Origin: Flavicella sp042091695
GTDB lineage: Bacteria; Bacteroidota; Bacteroidia; Flavobacteriales; Flavobacteriaceae
NCBI GenBank assembly: GCA_042091695.1
Contig: JBELHA010000075.1
Location: 1-7,213 of the forward strand
Direction of reading: 5' to 3'
Length of the DNA stretch: 7,213 nucleotides
The position numbers and the translations under genes were made by a program. Below the pieces are notes generated by a model. That model saw only the letters and a program-made list of their open reading frames with translations. It had not been told where the DNA came from and made no database searches. Shown here in pieces: positions 5,161 to 7,213 of the stretch. The number at the start of each line of letters is the position of its first letter. The first letter of the stretch is position 1.

Positions 5161-6906
5161 CTAATAAGAAACCACCCGAAAACCGAGGCGGCTACCACGA
5201 TAGCCAGAAGTGCGGTTGCCGCGAACCGCTATACGAGAGTACGATTCACTAGAGTGGCAGCCCCCACCAAGCAAAACACGAAACGATCCTGTAGCAGGGC
5301 CTGTTGGATTGTCAGCCAAACACTCCTTGTAATACTCCTTTCCATACCAATCACTACACCACTCATAAACATTTCCTGTCATATCGTACAAGCCTAATTC
5401 GTTCGGTAGTTTTTGGCCTACTTCATGTGGTTTATTACCACTATTTCCGTAATACCATCCAACGCTATCTAGACTATTACTCCCTGAAAACTTATAGCTC
5501 TTGGATTTTTGTCCACCTCTCGCTGCATACTCCCACTCTGCCTCTGTTGGCAAACGAAATCGCTTGCCCGTCAAACTGCTTAACTTTTTACAATAGGCAA
5601 CTGCATCCTCCCAACTCACTTGCTCTACTGGATTATTAGCTGATTTGAAATAACTAGGATTCTTACACATCACCCTTTTGTATTGGGCTTGTGTTACCTC
5701 AGTGGAGGACATCGAAAAACTATTTAAGGTAACCCGGTGTACTGGTTTTTCGTCATCATAACAATCTCCTTGCTCACTAGTACAGCCCATCATAAAACTG
5801 CCGCCTTCTACAAAAACCATTGGAGGCGCATAGCCTTTGGTATCTTTACATGTAGCAACTGTTTCCTCGGGAAGTTGCGCATCGACAGTTGTTCTTATGC
5901 CTTCTTTTATGACGATTTCTTTCTTTAAAACGCTATAGCCCTCTAATACCAATTCTAAACTATAACTACCAATCAATAAATTCCTCAGCGTATTCGGAGT
6001 GGTACCCATATCCTTACCGTTTAGCTTGATTGTCGCATTGAAGGGACTTGAGTTGACATCTAGTGAACCGTACTTTCCTAGCAAATCAAAATGAAATGTA
6101 TTGGCTGTATTTGCTGCAACTGTTATTACTTTTTCAATGGATCTATAAGATGCGTGCTTGATACCGATAATATGTTGCCCTTTGGACAATTTAATGCTTT
6201 GTGGAAAAGTTGCTTCTTGCTCTTCACCATCGATACTAATCGTCAGCTTCTCTTTTACATTTGAGGTCAAAGCAACATCAAATATTGTACTTACTAAACT
6301 TTCAGCAATCGCTACTTTTTTTGAAGCTGTTAGATCAAAACTCCCTTTTTTAGTCTCAAAATTCCCTAAATTCAAACTAAAACTATGTGTACCCAATAAC
6401 ATTTTTCTAGAAAACGGCGTTTGTTTGCCTGTATTATTACCATCTATAAAAACATCGGCACCACTTGGACTGCTGGAAATGGTCACCCATTGACTCTCTA
6501 TGACCTCTTCTACAATCGTGGTGACTTTTGCCGTTGTTAAAACCATCTCATAGGTGGTGGCTTCTTGTAGCACTCCCGTTGAAAATTCATATTTGCGAAT
6601 GACTCCTTGATTTCTTGCTTGGATGGTCAAAAAACGGGCACCTTCTGGCATGTAGATCCACAACTCTCCTATTTTTTGTACAACCTTTACAGGGGAAAGC
6701 ATACCATCGCTTAAATCAAAATCTCCTTTTTTTATATTGGTTACCAATTTTATCAAAGGCGCTTTGAATCCATTTTGATCTATCACCACAAACTCACTTC
6801 TAGCTGTCATGTCTTGAGGCAAGACCTTAAAACTTTTTACCGAAAATTGTTGGGATTGTAGCGTGACACTCTGTAACAATACAACGAGCAGCAATAAATA
6901 CTTCAT
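5161..6906 (-). CDS. Secreted PEGA-repeat / FGE-sulfatase (SUMF1) domain protein
   Basis: This is a predicted exported protein of 581 aa. A signal peptide (1 to about 18: MKYLLLLVVLLQ..., likely cleaved near LQS-QQ) is followed by a beta-rich domain (about 20-110) seen in Bacteroidota PEGA proteins. Three PEGA-like repeats follow: about 140-205 (SSPSGADVFIDGNNTG), 208-275 (degenerate, ISIDGEE) and 280-345 (SSPFNATIKLNGKDMGTTP). The FGE-sulfatase/C-type-lectin-fold domain (362-581) has VEGGSFMMG, LPTEAEWEYAARGG (452-465), GLYDMTGNVYEWCSDWY (505-521) and LGFRV near the end. The catalytic cysteine region of true formylglycine-generating enzymes is not evident, so a binding role at the cell surface is more likely than catalysis. 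The usual RVLRGGSW is RVLLGGGCH here, and the last about 30 codons are unusually adenine-poor. No lipobox and no T9SS C-terminal sorting domain is visible. The gene stands alone between two direct repeats. Confidence 0.92.
   Translation of the reverse strand: MKYLLLLVVLLQSVTLQSQQFSVKSFKVLPQDMTARSEFVVIDQNGFKAPLIKLVTNIKKGDFDLSDGMLSPVKVVQKIGELWIYMPEGARFLTIQARNQGVIRKYEFSTGVLQEATTYEMVLTTAKVTTIVEEVIESQWVTISSSPSGADVFIDGNNTGKQTPFSRKMLLGTHSFSLNLGNFETKKGSFDLTASKKVAIAESLVSTIFDVALTSNVKEKLTISIDGEEQEATFPQSIKLSKGQHIIGIKHASYRSIEKVITVAANTANTFHFDLLGKYGSLDVNSSPFNATIKLNGKDMGTTPNTLRNLLIGSYSLELVLEGYSVLKKEIVIKEGIRTTVDAQLPEETVATCKDTKGYAPPMVFVEGGSFMMGCTSEQGDCYDDEKPVHRVTLNSFSMSSTEVTQAQYKRVMCKNPSYFKSANNPVEQVSWEDAVAYCKKLSSLTGKRFRLPTEAEWEYAARGGQKSKSYKFSGSNSLDSVGWYYGNSGNKPHEVGQKLPNELGLYDMTGNVYEWCSDWYGKEYYKECLADNPTGPATGSFRVLLGGGCHSSESYSRIAVRGNRTSGYRGSRLGFRVVSY
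5176..5265 (-). other. Candidate DGR-type variable region in the FGE domain
   Basis: These 30 codons (residues 548-577, GGG to the Arg of LGFR) occupy the ligand-binding C-terminal face of the FGE/C-type-lectin fold, where diversity-generating retroelements rewrite their targets. On the coding strand only 12 of 90 bases are A. The codons are mostly NNY: TGC CAC TCT AGT, TAC TCT CGT, then GTT CGC GGC AAC CGC ACT TCT GGC TAT CGT GGT AGC CGC. The last 129 bases are about 54% GC against a clearly AT-rich surrounding. This is what A-to-N mutagenesis of AAY codons leaves. However, Gly/Arg/Ser-rich conserved sequence alone could produce it, and no template repeat or reverse transcriptase is in view. 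Confidence 0.3.
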
Positions 6907-6990
6907 TTATTTTTTTGCAGCTAAGATAAGTAAATCATTGTTTTTTAGGAGCTTTAAAACTGCTATTGTATAAAATAATTTACTGATTAA
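6907..6990 (-). promoter_or_regulatory. Probable promoter/leader of the PEGA/FGE gene
   Basis: This is the AT-rich stretch between repeat copy B and the start codon. The minus strand contains TATCTTAG about 20 bases before the ATG, one mismatch from the TAnnTTTG -7 element. No TTG sits at the proper distance, so the exact promoter is uncertain. There is no Shine-Dalgarno site, only an A-rich run directly before ATG, as usual in this phylum. Confidence 0.3.
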
Positions 6991-7087
6991 AACACCGAGA
7001 AATCGCTCACAAACAGAGTAACCAAACTCAGATGCAGCTAGAACTACAAATTCGCATTGATGGAACTGATAGGCATTGCTATCGGTT
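6991..7087 (+). repeat. Direct repeat copy B, upstream of the PEGA/FGE gene
   Basis: The homologue of copy A (positions 6991-7076 align) continues for some bases more. It contains a small hairpin: GATAG (7068-7072), loop GCATTG, CTATC (7079-7083), extendable by a C-G and a T-G pair. It ends GCTATCGGTT (7078-7087), a 10-mer also found at 3304-3313 in the palindromic array by the gap. The two repeat types therefore seem to belong to one composite dispersed family. Confidence 0.8.
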
Positions 7088-7213
7088 ACTTTAGAGGAAA
7101 ACTAAATTATTTTTTTTTGAACGCAAAAAGTATTATTTTTATGCATTATAAATAAAAGATATTTCTGTGGCGATTCACTCGCGGTATTGGAAAGGCTCAA
7201 AATGCTAACCTAC
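7088..7213. other. Right-end sequence with no recognisable gene
   Basis: It is short and AT-rich up to about 7160, then more GC-balanced (GTGGCGATTCACTCGCGG). The longest minus-strand open stretch is about 35 codons without a sensible start. Nothing is assignable, though the compositional shift near 7165 could mark the edge of a gene outside the window. Confidence 0.4.

Noticed and set aside
6158..6493. 111-codon plus-strand frame inside the PEGA region (also 5304-5639)
   Set aside because: Both are antisense shadows of the PEGA/FGE coding sequence, which has a signal peptide and clear domains in its own frame.

Overview
The window looks like a chromosomal piece of a low-GC, probably pigmented member of the Bacteroidota (Flavobacteriia or a Saprospiria-like group). 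Supporting signs are AT-rich spacers without clear Shine-Dalgarno sites, a compact carotenoid operon, a secreted PEGA/FGE-sulfatase protein of a type common in this phylum, and short dispersed palindromic repeats built on ACACGGATT/AATCCGTGT. No rRNA, tRNA, CRISPR array or complete insertion sequence was seen. A run of 100 N (3341-3440) marks a scaffold gap.

Layout. Positions 1-129 are non-coding and lead into a three-gene plus-strand operon (130-3278): a CrtI-family carotenoid desaturase, a UbiA-family prenyltransferase and a CruF-family carotenoid hydratase, separated by only 9 and 5 bp. Positions 3291-3468 hold palindromic repeats that straddle the gap. A histone-deacetylase-family gene (3485-4387, minus) converges on the operon. 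Positions 4388-5160 are about 770 bp with no convincing gene. Positions 5161-6906 (minus) encode a secreted protein with an N-terminal beta-rich domain, three PEGA-like repeats and a C-terminal formylglycine-generating-enzyme-like (C-type-lectin-fold) domain. This gene is bracketed by two direct copies of a roughly 80-bp intergenic repeat. The right end (7088-7213) shows no gene.

How the genes fit together. Desaturase, UbiA prenyltransferase and CruF form the same trio (CrtD, LyeJ, CruF) that converts lycopene to bacterioruberin in haloarchaea. The operon may therefore make an acyclic, hydroxylated, possibly C50 carotenoid, but a C40 product cannot be excluded from sequence. The deacetylase and the surface protein have no evident link to it.

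The most unusual signal is the C-terminal about 30 codons of the PEGA/FGE protein. They are GC-rich, poor in adenine and dominated by NNY codons, and they lie where diversity-generating retroelements (DGRs) place their variable region. No reverse transcriptase or template repeat is visible here, so this is a hypothesis.
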